Assembly (NCBI RefSeq): GCF_964355755.1
Contig: NC_092678.1
Coordinates: forward strand, 19,006,922-19,070,921
Source of the DNA: Antedon mediterranea
Taxonomy: Eukaryota; Echinodermata; Crinoidea; Comatulida; Antedonidae
Reading direction: 5' to 3'
DNA length: 64,000 nt
Under the pieces are notes generated by a model. It saw only the letters and a list, made by a program, of their open reading frames with translations. It did not search any database and was not told the origin of the DNA. Shown piece by piece: positions 63,796 through 64,000 of this stretch; the stretch's first letter is position 1, and each line of letters begins with the position of its first letter. The position numbers were made by a program, and so were the translations under genes.

Positions 63796-64000
63796 TAAAA
63801 ATAATTCTCTAGTAGAATAGATTTCTTAGGGCAGATGGTCTGTCTTAGCCAGTAGGGCTTACCTATGGTCGCGGGACGCTTTCTGTGGCAGTTCCAGCAT
63901 TGTTGAATCCTTCATATAAATTTCAATGGCCGTGTGAAGTGACTCAGCTGAAGATTTTCTTTTTCCAACAAGCTTTTTTATTTATCTAAAAAAATGCCGG

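Overview
The window is animal nuclear DNA, AT-rich, with spliced genes (canonical GT..AG introns), tRNA-derived SINEs, LINE tails and CTAG/AGGCCTA-rich stretches. The THNSL1 and TMEM209 proteins are close to their vertebrate counterparts, while the repeats and the Ig/LRR surface proteins look like a marine invertebrate deuterostome, probably an echinoderm (a crinoid is a guess). No prokaryotic features are present.

Layout. 1-3.3 kb: palindromic DNA elements. 3.4-5.5 kb (-): two-exon LRR-Ig surface protein. 5.5-9.6 kb: repeats, then a CRE/E2F-bearing candidate promoter. 9.6-19.7 kb (+): threonine synthase-like 1 (THNSL1), nine exons; its 5.6 kb intron 7 holds an antisense gene or recent pseudogene whose central exon has about 36 copies of a 26-codon unit encoding an amphipathic helix. 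20.8-22.4 kb (-): single-exon receptor with two Ig domains, a Thr/Ser stalk and a TM segment; 25.5-25.9 kb (-): a related protein without Ig domains; two copies of a 460-bp repeat lie between them. 28.8-29.5 kb (-): broken rhodopsin-like GPCR. 32.0-41 kb (-): nine- or ten-exon gene for a large Lys/Glu-rich protein ending in a MYND zinc finger. 41.5-43.1 kb: divergent promoter region with a 754-bp inverted-repeat transposon flanked by a 9-bp target duplication. 43.1-62.1 kb (+): TMEM209, thirteen coding exons; its 11.3 kb intron 11 contains, antisense, a nearly intact Rex1/CR1-type LINE and an intron-less coiled-coil/filamin/NHL (TRIM2/3-like, RING-less) gene. 62.1-64 kb: 3' flank with a 23-bp tandem array.

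The two confident housekeeping-type genes (THNSL1, TMEM209) were rebuilt exon by exon; every junction keeps phase and the totals (726 and 569 aa) are close to the human proteins. The genes do not form a pathway. The most unusual item is the antisense repeat gene: its units match the spacing of PKA regulatory-subunit-binding (AKAP) helices, length changes are almost all in frame, yet several units share the same nonsense codon. All function statements are from reading the sequence; no search was run.
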